From assembly GCA_949283655.1 (NCBI GenBank), contig CASDTH010000003.1, forward strand, positions 1-64,000: a DNA stretch of 64,000 bases, read 5' to 3'. The position numbers were made by a program, and so were the translations under genes. Under the pieces are notes generated by a model. It had not been told where the DNA came from and ran no database searches. It saw only the letters and a program-made list of their open reading frames with translations. Within the stretch, counting starts at the first letter, position 1. Every line of letters starts with the position of its first letter. Of the stretch, positions 23,756 to 32,908 are shown piece after piece. The DNA is from an uncultured bacterium. GTDB lineage: Bacteria; Bacillota; Clostridia; Oscillospirales; Acutalibacteraceae.

Positions 23756-24645
23756 ATTTTGAAAAAAAACAGCGGGAATATCTCTCGATGATTGAAAACA
23801 GCCTGCATTTTTACCTGCCGCAGCAGGGGCAAGGGCAGGAGCTTTTGTTTCAAGCAATGGCGTACAGCCTGGAAAACGGCGGCAAACGGATCCGCCCGAT
23901 ATTAACGCTTGCGTTTTGTGAGGCCTGCGGGGAAGATCCGCATGCCGCATTGCCATTTGCCTGCGCGGTGGAGATGATCCACACCTATTCTTTGATTCAC
24001 GATGATTTGCCTTGCATGGATGACGACGCTATGCGGCGTGGCAAGCCCTCTTGCCATATTCAGTTTGGCGAGGCGAACGCCCTGTTGGCGGGCGATGCGC
24101 TTTTGACGCTGGCATTTGAAACAATGCTGGATCTGGAGCCGGCAATGCCGGTAGCGCCGCAGCGGGTGGTACAAGCTGCCTCTGTGCTGGCCCACGCGGC
24201 AGGCGGGAGCGGCATGATCGGCGGTCAAGTGATTGATCTGGCCAGCGAGGGCAAACAAATCCCGCTTGACAGGTTAAAGGTGATGGATGCGCTCAAGACC
24301 GGGGCACTGATTGACGCTGCGGCACAAATGGGCTGTGTGGTGGCGGGCGCCAGCGAACAGGTGTGTGGGGCGGCTTCGCTCTATGCTTCCTGCATTGGCC
24401 TGGCGTTTCAGATTGTAGACGATATTTTGGATGTGACGGGCAGCAGTGAACTTTTGGGGAAACCCATCGGGAGCGATGCAGAGAAGGAGAAATCCACCTA
24501 TGTCTCCCTGCTGGGGCTTGATGCCTCCCGCCGCCTGGTTACTGAGCTGACGGCTAAGGCGCGGGAGACGCTGGTTGCATCCTTTGGGGAGCGGGCGGCA
24601 TTTTTACTGGAGTTGACTGAACGGCTCGCAACACGTGAAAAATAA
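23749..24645 (+). CDS. ispA: Polyprenyl synthetase (farnesyl/geranyl diphosphate synthase)
   Basis: 298 residues. The first Asp-rich motif is H-D-D-L-P-C-M-D-D-D (~84-93), followed by R-R-G-K-P-S-C-H; the second is Q-I-V-D-D-I-L-D-V (~223-231). G-G-K-R-I-R-P near 44 binds IPP. The residues before the first motif suggest a farnesyl-length product, as in IspA of neighbouring dxs operons. It condenses IPP with DMAPP/GPP to feed undecaprenyl and quinone synthesis. Followed by dxs after ~97 bases. Confidence 0.92.
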   Translation: MLNFEKKQREYLSMIENSLHFYLPQQGQGQELLFQAMAYSLENGGKRIRPILTLAFCEACGEDPHAALPFACAVEMIHTYSLIHDDLPCMDDDAMRRGKPSCHIQFGEANALLAGDALLTLAFETMLDLEPAMPVAPQRVVQAASVLAHAAGGSGMIGGQVIDLASEGKQIPLDRLKVMDALKTGALIDAAAQMGCVVAGASEQVCGAASLYASCIGLAFQIVDDILDVTGSSELLGKPIGSDAEKEKSTYVSLLGLDASRRLVTELTAKARETLVASFGERAAFLLELTERLATREK

Positions 24646-24742
24646 GAGCTACGCTTGGAAAACAGCGCGATGCCGTCCGGTACGGCTAATCCATTGTTTT
24701 CTGAGAGGCCGTCCATTTTGTCTGTTAGGGAGCATTGCTGAT

Positions 24743-26626
24743 ATGAACGAGAAGACGATTCTTTCACACATACAATCTCCAGACGATGTGAAAAAGCTGA
24801 AAAAAAGCGAGCTTGGGGCGCTGGCCGCCGAGATTCGGAGTACGTTGGTGGAAACTGTGTCGCAAACAGGCGGGCACTTGGCCTCCAACCTTGGTGTGGT
24901 AGAGCTTACGATCGCCTTGCACCGCGTGTTTGACTCCCCAAGGGATCAGATTGTGTTTGACGTGGGGCATCAGGCCTATACCCATAAGCTGCTAACCGGG
25001 CGCTACACCCAGTTTGCTACTCTGCGCACGGAAAATGGCCTTTCCGGCTTTGAACGGCCCAATGAGAGCGAGCATGATATTTTTTACAGCGGCCACAGCA
25101 GCACCTCGATTTCCTCTGCATACGGGTTGTCCGCAGCGAAAAAGCTGGCGAAGGACGACCACTATGTTGTGGCGGTGATCGGGGATGGCGCCCTGACGGG
25201 TGGCCTTGCATATGAGGGCCTAAATAACGCGGGCAGGACACACAGTAGGCTGATTGTCATTTTGAACGACAATGAGATGTCCATTTCGAATAATGTGGGC
25301 TCCATGGCGCGGTATCTGGCAGTGATCCGTTCCAAACCGGGTTATTTTCGCCTGAAGGCGCGCGTCGAGAGCTTTTTGAACCATATCCCGTTCGTAGGCC
25401 GGAAGCTGTCTAACGCTATCTTCCGCTCTAAATCTGCAATCAAAAATCTGATCTATCAGAGCACGATTTTTGAGGACATGGGCTTTCAATACATGGGGCC
25501 GATCGATGGGCACAATCTAGACCAGCTTCAGGAGGCGCTGGAGAGCGCAAAATTGCGGCACCGGCCGGTTTTGCTGCACATTAACACCATCAAGGGCAAG
25601 GGCTATGATTTTGCTGAGCGTGCGCCCAGCCAGTTCCACGGGATCTCCAAATTTGATGTTAACACAGGGGAGCCGCTATTTTCCGGCACGAGCTTTTCTG
25701 AAATGTTTGGCAGGGCTTTGTGCGATTTTGCCCAGAAGGATGAGCGGATTTGCGCCATCACAGCTGCTATGGCCCTAGGGACGGGATTGGATGCCTTTGG
25801 CAAGGCATTCCCAGATCGATTCTTTGACGTTGGCATCGCGGAGGAGCATGCGGTGACCTTTGCCTCTGGGCTTGCCAAGAACCATATGCTGCCTGTTTTT
25901 GCTGTTTATTCTACTTTTTTACAGCGTTGTTATGATCAGTTAATTCATGATGCTGCACTGCAGGGCAACAAAATCGTTTTAGCAATCGATCGTGCCGGCT
26001 TTGTTGGCGAGGATGGCGAAACACATCAAGGCCTATTTGATTTGGCGCTGCTAAACAGTGTGCCAGGGTTGACGGTCTACGCCCCATCAAATTTTTGGGA
26101 GCTGCGAAGTTATTTGGGCAACGCATTGTATATCGACAAAGGGATTGTCGCCGTGCGCTATCCGCGTGGGACGCAGCGGGAGTTACCAGCGGATTATGCT
26201 CCCTCCTTCGATGCTTTTTCTCATTATGGGGAGGCATGGGCGAAAACAGTGATTGTCACCTTCGGGCGGCTGTTCCCCTACGCGTGCGCTGCTTTAGAGC
26301 AGTTGCGGGAAAAGGGGATCAACGCCCGCATTCTGAAGCTCAACCGGATTAAGCCGGTTGATATTCGCGCGGTACAGTCTGCCGCGCTGGGCGAGCAGAT
26401 TTATTTCTTTGAAGAGGGTGTGCGCACGGGAGGTGTGGGCGAGCACTTTGCTGCTATGCTGTTAGAAAAGGGATTCCAGGGGCGTTTTCATCTGATCGCA
26501 GTGGAGGATTGCTTTGTCCATCAGGCCTCTATTCCCTCCTTGTTGGCGCAGTATCACATGGATACGGATGGTATCGTGCAGGTCATTTTGAGGGAGGCGG
26601 AAGGACATGGGCAAACAACGGCTTGA
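24743..26626 (+). CDS. dxs: 1-deoxy-D-xylulose-5-phosphate synthase
   Basis: 627 residues. Thiamine diphosphate-binding G-D-G-A-L-T-G-G (~152) and N-D-N-E-M-S-I-S (~178), pyrimidine domain F-D-V-G-I-A-E-E-H-A-V-T-F (~362) and E-D-G-E-T-H-Q-G (~420). The conserved G-H-Q-A-Y-x-H-K is near residue 73. It joins pyruvate and glyceraldehyde 3-phosphate, the first step of the MEP isoprenoid pathway. ATG 24743 has AGGGAG about 10 bases upstream. The tlyA start lies 20 bases inside its 3' end. Confidence 0.96.
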   Translation: MNEKTILSHIQSPDDVKKLKKSELGALAAEIRSTLVETVSQTGGHLASNLGVVELTIALHRVFDSPRDQIVFDVGHQAYTHKLLTGRYTQFATLRTENGLSGFERPNESEHDIFYSGHSSTSISSAYGLSAAKKLAKDDHYVVAVIGDGALTGGLAYEGLNNAGRTHSRLIVILNDNEMSISNNVGSMARYLAVIRSKPGYFRLKARVESFLNHIPFVGRKLSNAIFRSKSAIKNLIYQSTIFEDMGFQYMGPIDGHNLDQLQEALESAKLRHRPVLLHINTIKGKGYDFAERAPSQFHGISKFDVNTGEPLFSGTSFSEMFGRALCDFAQKDERICAITAAMALGTGLDAFGKAFPDRFFDVGIAEEHAVTFASGLAKNHMLPVFAVYSTFLQRCYDQLIHDAALQGNKIVLAIDRAGFVGEDGETHQGLFDLALLNSVPGLTVYAPSNFWELRSYLGNALYIDKGIVAVRYPRGTQRELPADYAPSFDAFSHYGEAWAKTVIVTFGRLFPYACAALEQLREKGINARILKLNRIKPVDIRAVQSAALGEQIYFFEEGVRTGGVGEHFAAMLLEKGFQGRFHLIAVEDCFVHQASIPSLLAQYHMDTDGIVQVILREAEGHGQTTA

Positions 26627-27428
26627 CGTTGCTGTGTTTGAGCGCGGCCTTGCTCCGAGCCGTGAAAAGGCGCAAGCCCTGATTATGGCCGGGCAGATTT
26701 ACGTGAACGGTCAAAAAGCTTCTAAAGCGGGGGCTGGCGTCACGCCCGAGGTGCAAATTGAGCTGCGTGGCCATCAGCTTCCCTTCGTTAGCCGGGGTGG
26801 CCTCAAGCTTGAGAAAGCTATGCACTGCTTCCCGATCGTTTTGCATGGGAAAATATGCATGGATGTGGGCGCTTCCACGGGGGGCTTTACCGATTGTATG
26901 TTGCAAAACGGAGCAGAGAAGGTCTACGCAGTAGATGTTGGCTATGGCCAGCTGGCGTGGAAGCTGCGCACAGATGCGCGTGTAGTGAACCTGGAGCGCA
27001 CCAATTTCCGCTATGTTACACACGAGCAGATTCCGGAGGAGATCGATTTTGCGAGTGTGGATGTTTCTTTTATTTCATTACGCTTGATCCTGCCGGTTTT
27101 GTTTCAGCTATTAAAAGCAGACGGAGAGGCTGTCTGCCTGATTAAGCCGCAGTTTGAAGCCGGGCGCGATCGGGTGGGCAAAAAGGGCGTTGTGCGGGAG
27201 CCATCCGTCCATGAGGATGTTATCCGGTCTGTTTGCACTTTTGCGCAGGAAACTGGGTTTAGAGCGGCCGGGCTCACATTTTCTCCGGTTAAGGGGCCGG
27301 AGGGAAATATTGAATACTTACTGTTTTTACAAAAGGACATAGAGGCTCCCACCACATCACCTATCCTAGCGGAGGAAATTGTTTGGCAGGCGCATGTGGC
27401 TCTTGACAAAGGGAAAGAGGAGTGTTAG
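26607..27428 (+). CDS. tlyA: TlyA family rRNA (cytidine-2'-O)-methyltransferase
   Basis: 273 residues. An S4 RNA-binding domain at the start (R-L-D-V-A-V-F-E-R-G-L, R-E-K-A-Q-A-L-I-M-A-G) is followed by an FtsJ-type methyltransferase domain with D-V-G-A-S-T-G-G-F-T-D at ~84-94 and V-D-V-S-F-I-S-L near 152. TlyA methylates ribose of 16S/23S rRNA and influences capreomycin sensitivity; some homologues act as hemolysins. The position between dxs and nadK is classic in Firmicutes. AGGGAGG lies about 5-10 bases upstream. Stop is TAG. Confidence 0.93.
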   Translation: MGKQRLDVAVFERGLAPSREKAQALIMAGQIYVNGQKASKAGAGVTPEVQIELRGHQLPFVSRGGLKLEKAMHCFPIVLHGKICMDVGASTGGFTDCMLQNGAEKVYAVDVGYGQLAWKLRTDARVVNLERTNFRYVTHEQIPEEIDFASVDVSFISLRLILPVLFQLLKADGEAVCLIKPQFEAGRDRVGKKGVVREPSVHEDVIRSVCTFAQETGFRAAGLTFSPVKGPEGNIEYLLFLQKDIEAPTTSPILAEEIVWQAHVALDKGKEEC

Positions 27429-27452
27429 CGGAAAGGTGGGAGGAGAAGGCAT

Positions 27453-28313
27453 ATGAAGTGGACTGTTTTGCCAAACCTGACCAGAAAGGATGCGCGTGAA
27501 ATTGCGCGCTCGGTTTGCCGGCAAGGGAAGGCGCTGGGCGCTGTGTGTATCCTGTGTGAGCAGATTCAGCCGGAATTTGCACAGGAGGAGGTTTGTTTCC
27601 TGCCGGAGCAGGAGGCGCTACAGGCTTGCGATTTTGTGATCTCCATTGGCGGAGATGGAACGATGATCCATGACGCAAAGCTTGCTGCCCCCTTTCACAA
27701 ACCGGTGCTTGGCATCAATGCCGGCCGGCTTGGGTTTATGGCAGGCCTAGAGCCCCATGAGATTGCCATGCTGCAAAGCCTGGCAGAAAATCATTTTACG
27801 ATTGACCGGAGAATGCTGCTGGATGTAAAATTAGAGAAGGGCGGCCAGGTGTGCTACCGGGCGCAATGCATCAATGATGTTGCTGTTGTGCGGGGGGAAT
27901 CGCTCCGCCTTCTTGAATGCAGCGCAGCGTGCGATGGAAAACCGGTTGCTAAATATATGGCAGATGGCATGCTGGTTTCTACGCCGACCGGCTCCACGGC
28001 CTATTCCCTGTCGGCGGGCGGGCCTGTAATCGACCCGGCGCTGGAGTGTTTGCTGCTGACGCCTGTTTGCGCGCATACGCTGTTGAGCCGTCCTATGGTG
28101 TTTCGTGCGCAGGCACATCTGGCGCTTAGCGCGTCAGCGCGGGATGGAGACGGCGTTTACCTCTCCTGTGATGGGGAAACCGTAGAAATCCCCGGTGGCT
28201 GTACCTTGCACGTAACAAAAGCTGAGACCTATGCGGACTTTATTCGCATCAAAAACGATACTTTTATAGACCGGCTTCAGGCTAAATTTTGGGGGAGGGG
28301 GCCCACAGGTTGA
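27453..28313 (+). CDS. nadK: NAD kinase
   Basis: 286 residues. G-G-D-G-T-M-I-H-D (~66-74) is the nucleotide-binding motif of NAD kinases, followed by N-A-G-R-L-G-F-M-A-G (~89), the N-D motif in C-I-N-D-V-A-V-V-R-G (~139) and T-P-T-G-S-T-A-Y (~178). It phosphorylates NAD+ to NADP+. The stop overlaps the argR TTG start. RBS GGTGGGAGGAG is ~6 bases before the ATG. Confidence 0.95.
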   Translation: MKWTVLPNLTRKDAREIARSVCRQGKALGAVCILCEQIQPEFAQEEVCFLPEQEALQACDFVISIGGDGTMIHDAKLAAPFHKPVLGINAGRLGFMAGLEPHEIAMLQSLAENHFTIDRRMLLDVKLEKGGQVCYRAQCINDVAVVRGESLRLLECSAACDGKPVAKYMADGMLVSTPTGSTAYSLSAGGPVIDPALECLLLTPVCAHTLLSRPMVFRAQAHLALSASARDGDGVYLSCDGETVEIPGGCTLHVTKAETYADFIRIKNDTFIDRLQAKFWGRGPTG

Positions 28314-28765
28314 AACGGAAACGGCACACGTTAATATTGGAGTTAATTCAGAAATATGAAATCACGACGCAGGATGAGCTGCTCACAAGACTGCGGGAAA
28401 ATGGATTTGAAGTGACACAGGCAACAATCTCCCGCGATATTAAGGAGCTTCGCCTGGTGAAGGCGATGTCCTCCAATGGCCAATACCGTTATATGATAGG
28501 CGCAGCACAGGGGGATGAATATCTCGCAAAATTTTATACCATCTTTGCAGGTTCTGTGGTGTCTGTTGATTTTGCGGGCAATGTGTGTGTGATAAAATGC
28601 TACGCCGGGATGGCGCAAGCTGCCTGTGCCGCCATTGACGCTATGCATTTTGAGGGAATCGTTGGCACGTTGGCGGGCGATGATACCATTTTTGTGCTCT
28701 GCCGCACACCTGAGTTGACAGAGCAGCTGAAAAGCTCGCTGGATCAAATGACGCAAAACGGATAA
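28310..28765 (+). CDS. argR: Arginine repressor ArgR
   Basis: 151 residues from a TTG start that overlaps the nadK TGA, with GGGGGAGGGGG about 8 bases upstream. N-terminal winged helix: T-Q-D-E-L-L-T-R-L then T-Q-A-T-I-S-R-D-I-K-E-L-R-L. The C-terminal hexamerisation and arginine-binding domain has G-T-L-A-G-D-D-T-I-F-V near residue 127 with the Asp pair that binds arginine. It regulates arginine synthesis and catabolism. Its place before recN is conserved in Firmicutes. Confidence 0.95.
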   Translation: MKRKRHTLILELIQKYEITTQDELLTRLRENGFEVTQATISRDIKELRLVKAMSSNGQYRYMIGAAQGDEYLAKFYTIFAGSVVSVDFAGNVCVIKCYAGMAQAACAAIDAMHFEGIVGTLAGDDTIFVLCRTPELTEQLKSSLDQMTQNG

Positions 28766-28790
28766 CCTGTTTCAGAAAGGCATGGTTTGT

Positions 28791-30479
28791 ATGCTTGCAA
28801 GCCTTCAAATCGAAAATATCGCTGTGATTGAAAAGGCCGAAATCACCTTTGACCAGGGGCTCAATGTGCTCACTGGTGAGACAGGTGCTGGCAAATCGAT
28901 TATTATCGACTCAATCAACGCCGTGCTTGGCGAGCGTACCTCGCGGGATTTGGTACGGACGGGCGCCTCTTCCGCCAAGGTGTCGGCACTTTTTTTCGAC
29001 CTCTCCCGCAATGCTAGGCAGGTGCTGGAAACCTTTGGCCTGGAGCCGGAGGAGGATGGGAGCCTTTTGATTCAGCGCGCTATAGGGGCAGATGGACGGA
29101 GCGCCTGCCGCATTAATGGCAGAACGGCGACGGTCTCCATGCTGCGCCAGCTTGGCGCTGAATTGATCAATATCCACGGCCAGCACGACAGCCAATCTCT
29201 ACTGTCGCCGGAGAAGCATATCGATTTTATTGATGCGCTTGCGCAGGATGGAGCGCTGTTGACAGAATACCATACGCTCTATGAGCAGTATGTAAAGATC
29301 CGGCGTATGTTAAATGAACTGCAGATGGATGAGGAGGAGAAGCTGCACAGGATTGACCTGCTCCGTTTTCAGATCGATGAGCTGGAGGCTGCGTCTCTTC
29401 AGGTTGGCGAGCAAGACCGCCTCAACCAGGAGCGGGCGCGCTGCATGAATGCGGAGAAGATCATGCAAAGCCTGCGTTTTGCCTACGATGCCATTCAGGG
29501 CACGGAAGATTCCGCCGGAGCTGCGCAGCTTTTGTCTGATGCTGCGGCGCAGCTGCAAACTGCCGCCCGGTATGACAGTGCCATCGAAAAAACCGGGCAG
29601 GTGGCGCTGGACCTCGCCTATAATTTGGAGGCCTGCGCTGATGAGATTCGCAGCGCATTTGATTCGCTCTCCTACGACCCGGGCGATTTGGAGCGGATTG
29701 AGGAGCGGCTGGATTTGCTATATCGGCTATCCCGGAAATATGGAGAGACGGAGGAGGAGATGCTCTCTTACCTGGAACGGGCAAAGAATGAGTTGGATGA
29801 TATTTCCTTTTCAGAAGAACGCATCCAGAAGCTAACGGAAGAGCGCCGGGAGACCGTGCGTAAAATCAAGGCGCTGGCGGCTACACTCTCCGATGTGCGG
29901 CGGCAGGCAGGGGAGCGCTTTGCCCGGCAGGTAGAGGGTGAGCTTGCATATCTGGATATGCCTCACGTGCGCTTCCTTGTCCATCAGGAGCAGTTAAAAC
30001 CCGGGCCGCACGGGGCAGATGAAATCACCTTCCTGATCTCTGCCAACCCTGGCGAGCCGCCACGTCCATTGGCGAAAATCGCATCCGGTGGTGAACTGTC
30101 CCGCATTATGCTGGCCATTAAGAATGTGCTTTCCGGCAGTGATGAAATTGGCACACTGATTTTTGATGAGATTGACACAGGCGTTAGTGGACGAGCGGCG
30201 CAAAAAATTGCGCTGAAGCTCAAGCAGGTATCTGAAGGGCGGCAGGTGATCTGCGTGACGCATCTGGCACAGATCGCAGCGCAGGCGGATTGCCACCTGC
30301 TGATTCAAAAGACAGTGCGCGCAGGCAAAACCTATACGCAGGTGGACGCTCTTGACTTAGAAGGGCGCAAGCAAGAAATTGCCCGGATCATGGGCGGGAT
30401 GGATGAAATTACACCGGTTCAGCTGCAGGGTGCTGCGGAACTATTGGAGGCGGCAAAGAACACACAGCGGAATAAATGA
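28791..30479 (+). CDS. recN: DNA repair protein RecN
   Basis: 562 residues, SMC-like ATPase. Walker A is G-E-T-G-A-G-K-S-I-I-I-D (~29-40), the coiled coil spans ~150-360, and the C-terminal part holds S-G-G-E-L-S-R-I-M-L (signature) and L-I-F-D-E-I-D-T-G-V-S-G (Walker B). RecN gathers DNA ends for recombinational repair. ATG 28791 (AAAGG 10 bases upstream) is preferred over ATG 28782, which abuts the site. It is last in the operon and a terminator follows. Confidence 0.95.
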   Translation: MLASLQIENIAVIEKAEITFDQGLNVLTGETGAGKSIIIDSINAVLGERTSRDLVRTGASSAKVSALFFDLSRNARQVLETFGLEPEEDGSLLIQRAIGADGRSACRINGRTATVSMLRQLGAELINIHGQHDSQSLLSPEKHIDFIDALAQDGALLTEYHTLYEQYVKIRRMLNELQMDEEEKLHRIDLLRFQIDELEAASLQVGEQDRLNQERARCMNAEKIMQSLRFAYDAIQGTEDSAGAAQLLSDAAAQLQTAARYDSAIEKTGQVALDLAYNLEACADEIRSAFDSLSYDPGDLERIEERLDLLYRLSRKYGETEEEMLSYLERAKNELDDISFSEERIQKLTEERRETVRKIKALAATLSDVRRQAGERFARQVEGELAYLDMPHVRFLVHQEQLKPGPHGADEITFLISANPGEPPRPLAKIASGGELSRIMLAIKNVLSGSDEIGTLIFDEIDTGVSGRAAQKIALKLKQVSEGRQVICVTHLAQIAAQADCHLLIQKTVRAGKTYTQVDALDLEGRKQEIARIMGGMDEITPVQLQGAAELLEAAKNTQRNK

Positions 30480-30495
30480 TAGAACATGAAGATAT

Positions 30496-30530
30496 CGCCG
30501 GCGTTCATTGTGCGCCGGCGTATTTTTTAT
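30496..30530 (+). terminator. Rho-independent terminator of the recN operon
   Basis: CGCCGGCG (30496-30503) pairs with CGCCGGCG (30513-30520), followed by TATTTTTTAT. Confidence 0.9.
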
Positions 30531-30584
30531 CAATATACAAAGTACATCCGATTGTTAAACGGGAAAAAATTTTAGAAATTTCTC

Positions 30585-30613
30585 TTGCAAGTAGTGGGAG
30601 CATATACTATAAT
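30585..30613 (+). promoter_or_regulatory. Strong SigA-type promoter with long leader
   Basis: TTGCAA (30585-30590), 17-base spacer, consensus TATAAT (30608-30613). The nearest likely gene start is ~250 bases downstream at 30866. Confidence 0.75.
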
Positions 30614-30865
30614 AACAATGGTTTTAAGCTATTAAACAGCATTTATTAATTTCCAACTCTTCCTTATTTTATGCGGACTAAGCCAGGAGCACCATGGAAA
30701 AGACAGGTATTTATTAGCTTTGGCGCTATGTTTGTAATTTCATGCAGCAGAGCTTTCCCGTAGGCTGCCTTATGGCGCGTAACCCGTTGGCGTGCATTGA
30801 AAGGCTGGGAGATAATCCTCTGCTGAATGTATTTTTTGAAAAACAAGGATAAAGGGGAATGCAAA

Positions 30866-31741
30866 ATGGATATGCAGAAAAACGCGGAGCGTTTCATGGG
30901 ATTCGCGAATGTGTATCACGCAGCGCGGCCGCGAAGCCCACGCTTTATAGCGGAATGTCTGACGAATTATCTGGGGCATTTTCCTGAAAGGGTTGTTGAT
31001 CTGGGCAGTGGAACAGGCCTTTCCACACAAATGTGGGCCAAAGCAGCGGCTGAAGTGATTGGCATAGAACCGAGCCCGGATATGCTCTCCTATGCACAGG
31101 AGCATTGCGGCCGTCAGCCGAACGTACGGTTTATACAAGCTTTTGCCCATGAGACGGGGCTGGAGCCGGAGTGTGCGGATATTGTCGCATGTTCCCAATC
31201 CTTTCACTGGATGGACCCCGAGCTGACACTACAGGAGGTCAACCGCATTTTAAAGCCTGGCGGGATATTTGCAACCTATGATTGTGACTGGCCGCCTGTA
31301 TGTGGGCGTAAGGCGGAGGAGGCCTACAACGATCTGAAGCGCAGGTTGGCAGATTTGAAGAAGGCGACGAAGGATTATTGGGATAGTTTCCATCGTTGGG
31401 AAAAGGATCAGCATCTTTCCCACATCCGAGAAAGCGGGTATTTTGGCTACACCAGAGAGATAGTTTTTTCCAACAGAGAAGAATGCGATGCGCATCGCTT
31501 TATTCAATTGGCACTTAGTCAGGGCGGTCTACAGACAATGCTACGCTTGGAGCCGGAAATTGTGAAGCTCTGTATGGTGCGGTTTGAAAAGCAGGTAAAA
31601 GAAATTTTTAAAGATGAAATCCTTCCTGTGGAGTTTTGCTACCGCATGCGCATCGGCATCAAGGATGAGGCGGCGCCAGCGGCCGAAGAAACGGCGAAAG
31701 TAGGCGTGCAATCAGAACCCGCTGAAGCAGTGCAGGAATAA
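30866..31741 (+). CDS. Class I SAM-dependent methyltransferase
   Basis: 291 residues. Motif I is V-V-D-L-G-S-G-T-G-L-S-T (~42-53), with the acidic ribose-binding residue in G-I-E-P-S-P-D-M (~68). A-C-S-Q-S-F-H-W-M-D (~112) and L-K-P-G-G-I-F-A (~134) complete the Methyltransferase_11-type core. The N-terminus (A-x-x-Y-H-A-A-R-P) resembles family members acting on small molecules such as trans-aconitate. The C-terminal ~30 residues are Ala/Glu-rich and probably disordered. ATG 30866 has AAAGGGG 9 bases upstream. Stand-alone gene with promoter and terminator; substrate unknown. Confidence 0.82.
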   Translation: MDMQKNAERFMGFANVYHAARPRSPRFIAECLTNYLGHFPERVVDLGSGTGLSTQMWAKAAAEVIGIEPSPDMLSYAQEHCGRQPNVRFIQAFAHETGLEPECADIVACSQSFHWMDPELTLQEVNRILKPGGIFATYDCDWPPVCGRKAEEAYNDLKRRLADLKKATKDYWDSFHRWEKDQHLSHIRESGYFGYTREIVFSNREECDAHRFIQLALSQGGLQTMLRLEPEIVKLCMVRFEKQVKEIFKDEILPVEFCYRMRIGIKDEAAPAAEETAKVGVQSEPAEAVQE

Positions 31742-31789
31742 AAGTGGCGTGGCTGCAAAACGAAATAAAGCTATCCCCAAAATGTGCAA

Positions 31790-31842
31790 AACCCGGTTCT
31801 TTTGGAGCAAAAAATGCTCCAAAGGGACCGGGTTCCTGTTTT
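31790..31842 (+). terminator. Terminator of the methyltransferase gene
   Basis: AACCCGGT (31790-31797) pairs with ACCGGGTT (31827-31834), with an inner TTGGAGCA/TGCTCCAA stem. A modest T tract follows (CTGTTTTTG). Confidence 0.75.
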
Positions 31843-31912
31843 TGCAAAAGTTCCATTGTGCAAATGCGCTCATATTCTTGTTTTACTGCAGGCCCTGCTT
31901 TGATTGAACCCA

Positions 31913-32788
31913 TTAAAAGGCATTGATAATGCCTTCCTCCTGCGCAATGGCCAATTCGGAAAGGTAACGCTGCAGCGCATCGCTCCAATGCGGCAGGCGG
32001 GCAAACCCGGCCTCATCCAAGCTTTTTTTGGAAAGTCGAGAATTTTCCGGGCGGACGGCGGCACTGGGATAATCCGCAGAAGCCACAGGAATCACCCGGG
32101 CGGGTAGCTTCCCCATGCGCATAATCTCATTTGCAAAATCATACCAGCTGCAAAAGCCCTCATTGGTGGCGTGATAGGTACCGAACCGCTCCGTCATAGC
32201 CATGTCACAAAGCAGGGGAGCAAGATCGACCGTGTAGGTCGGCGAGCCGATCTGGTCATTTACCACACGGATTTCCTTCTGCTCTTTTCCCAGCCGGAGC
32301 ATCGTCTTCACAAAGTTGGCGCCATTGATGCCAAACACCCACGAGGTGCGGACAATAAAACACCGGGGGCATAAAATCCGTGTGCTATTTTCTCCGCTAA
32401 GCTTCGTTTCGCCATAGACGTTTAAGGGGTTCTTTTCATCATAGATTTCCAGTGGACGCTCGCCGGAAGCCCCAAAGACGTAATCCGTGCTGATATAAAT
32501 GAACTTTGCGCCTGTTTTATTGGCGGCGGAAGCGATATTGGCGCTCCCGCGGTAATTGATATCCATGCAGAGCGATTGTTCTGATTCAGCACGGTTGACA
32601 TCCGTATATGCTGCACAGTGGATCACCGCATCTGGTCGGTAAGCTTCCAACAGCTGCATCACCTGTGGCATATTTGTAATGTCGCAATCCTCACGGTCAA
32701 CCCCCCGGCAGGGGATTTTACGCTTGTGAAGCTCCTTGAGCACATCATACCCAAGCTGACCTTTGGCGCCGGTAACCAGTATCTTCAT
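31913..32788 (-). CDS. rfbD: dTDP-4-dehydrorhamnose reductase
   Basis: 291 residues, short-chain dehydrogenase fold. M-K-I-L-V-T-G-A-K-G-Q-L-G at the start binds NADPH; the catalytic Y-x-x-x-K is N-V-Y-G-E-T-K-L-S-G near residue 128, with S-T-D-Y-V-F-G near 104. It reduces dTDP-4-keto-L-rhamnose to dTDP-L-rhamnose. ATG 32788 has AGGAAGG about 9 bases upstream. Third gene of the rfbA-rfbC-rfbD run on the minus strand, 120 bases after rfbC. Confidence 0.93.
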   Translation of the reverse strand: MKILVTGAKGQLGYDVLKELHKRKIPCRGVDREDCDITNMPQVMQLLEAYRPDAVIHCAAYTDVNRAESEQSLCMDINYRGSANIASAANKTGAKFIYISTDYVFGASGERPLEIYDEKNPLNVYGETKLSGENSTRILCPRCFIVRTSWVFGINGANFVKTMLRLGKEQKEIRVVNDQIGSPTYTVDLAPLLCDMAMTERFGTYHATNEGFCSWYDFANEIMRMGKLPARVIPVASADYPSAAVRPENSRLSKKSLDEAGFARLPHWSDALQRYLSELAIAQEEGIINAF

Positions 32789-32908
32789 TTGTACAATCCT
32801 TCCTATTATTGACATTATTGAAATAAAAACGGCAAAAGCAAAAAAGCGGAGAAAAGGAGCGGCGAAATCGCTGCTCCATCCTGATTGGCTGGATTTTTCT
32901 CCATTCTG

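Larger units (their letters stand above)
30480..30865. other. Intergenic region recN to methyltransferase gene
   Basis: It contains the recN terminator and a strong promoter, leaving a ~245-base leader before the methyltransferase ATG. Short open frames overlap on both strands within 30660-30850. Among them are a 7-codon frame after AGGAG at 30694 and an uninterrupted minus-strand frame 30664-30897. None has a recognisable product. No riboswitch motif was recognised. Confidence 0.6.

Noticed and set aside
30664-30897. 77-codon minus-strand frame in the methyltransferase leader
   Set aside because: No domain recognised, no clear start site; kept only as an observation in the leader finding.
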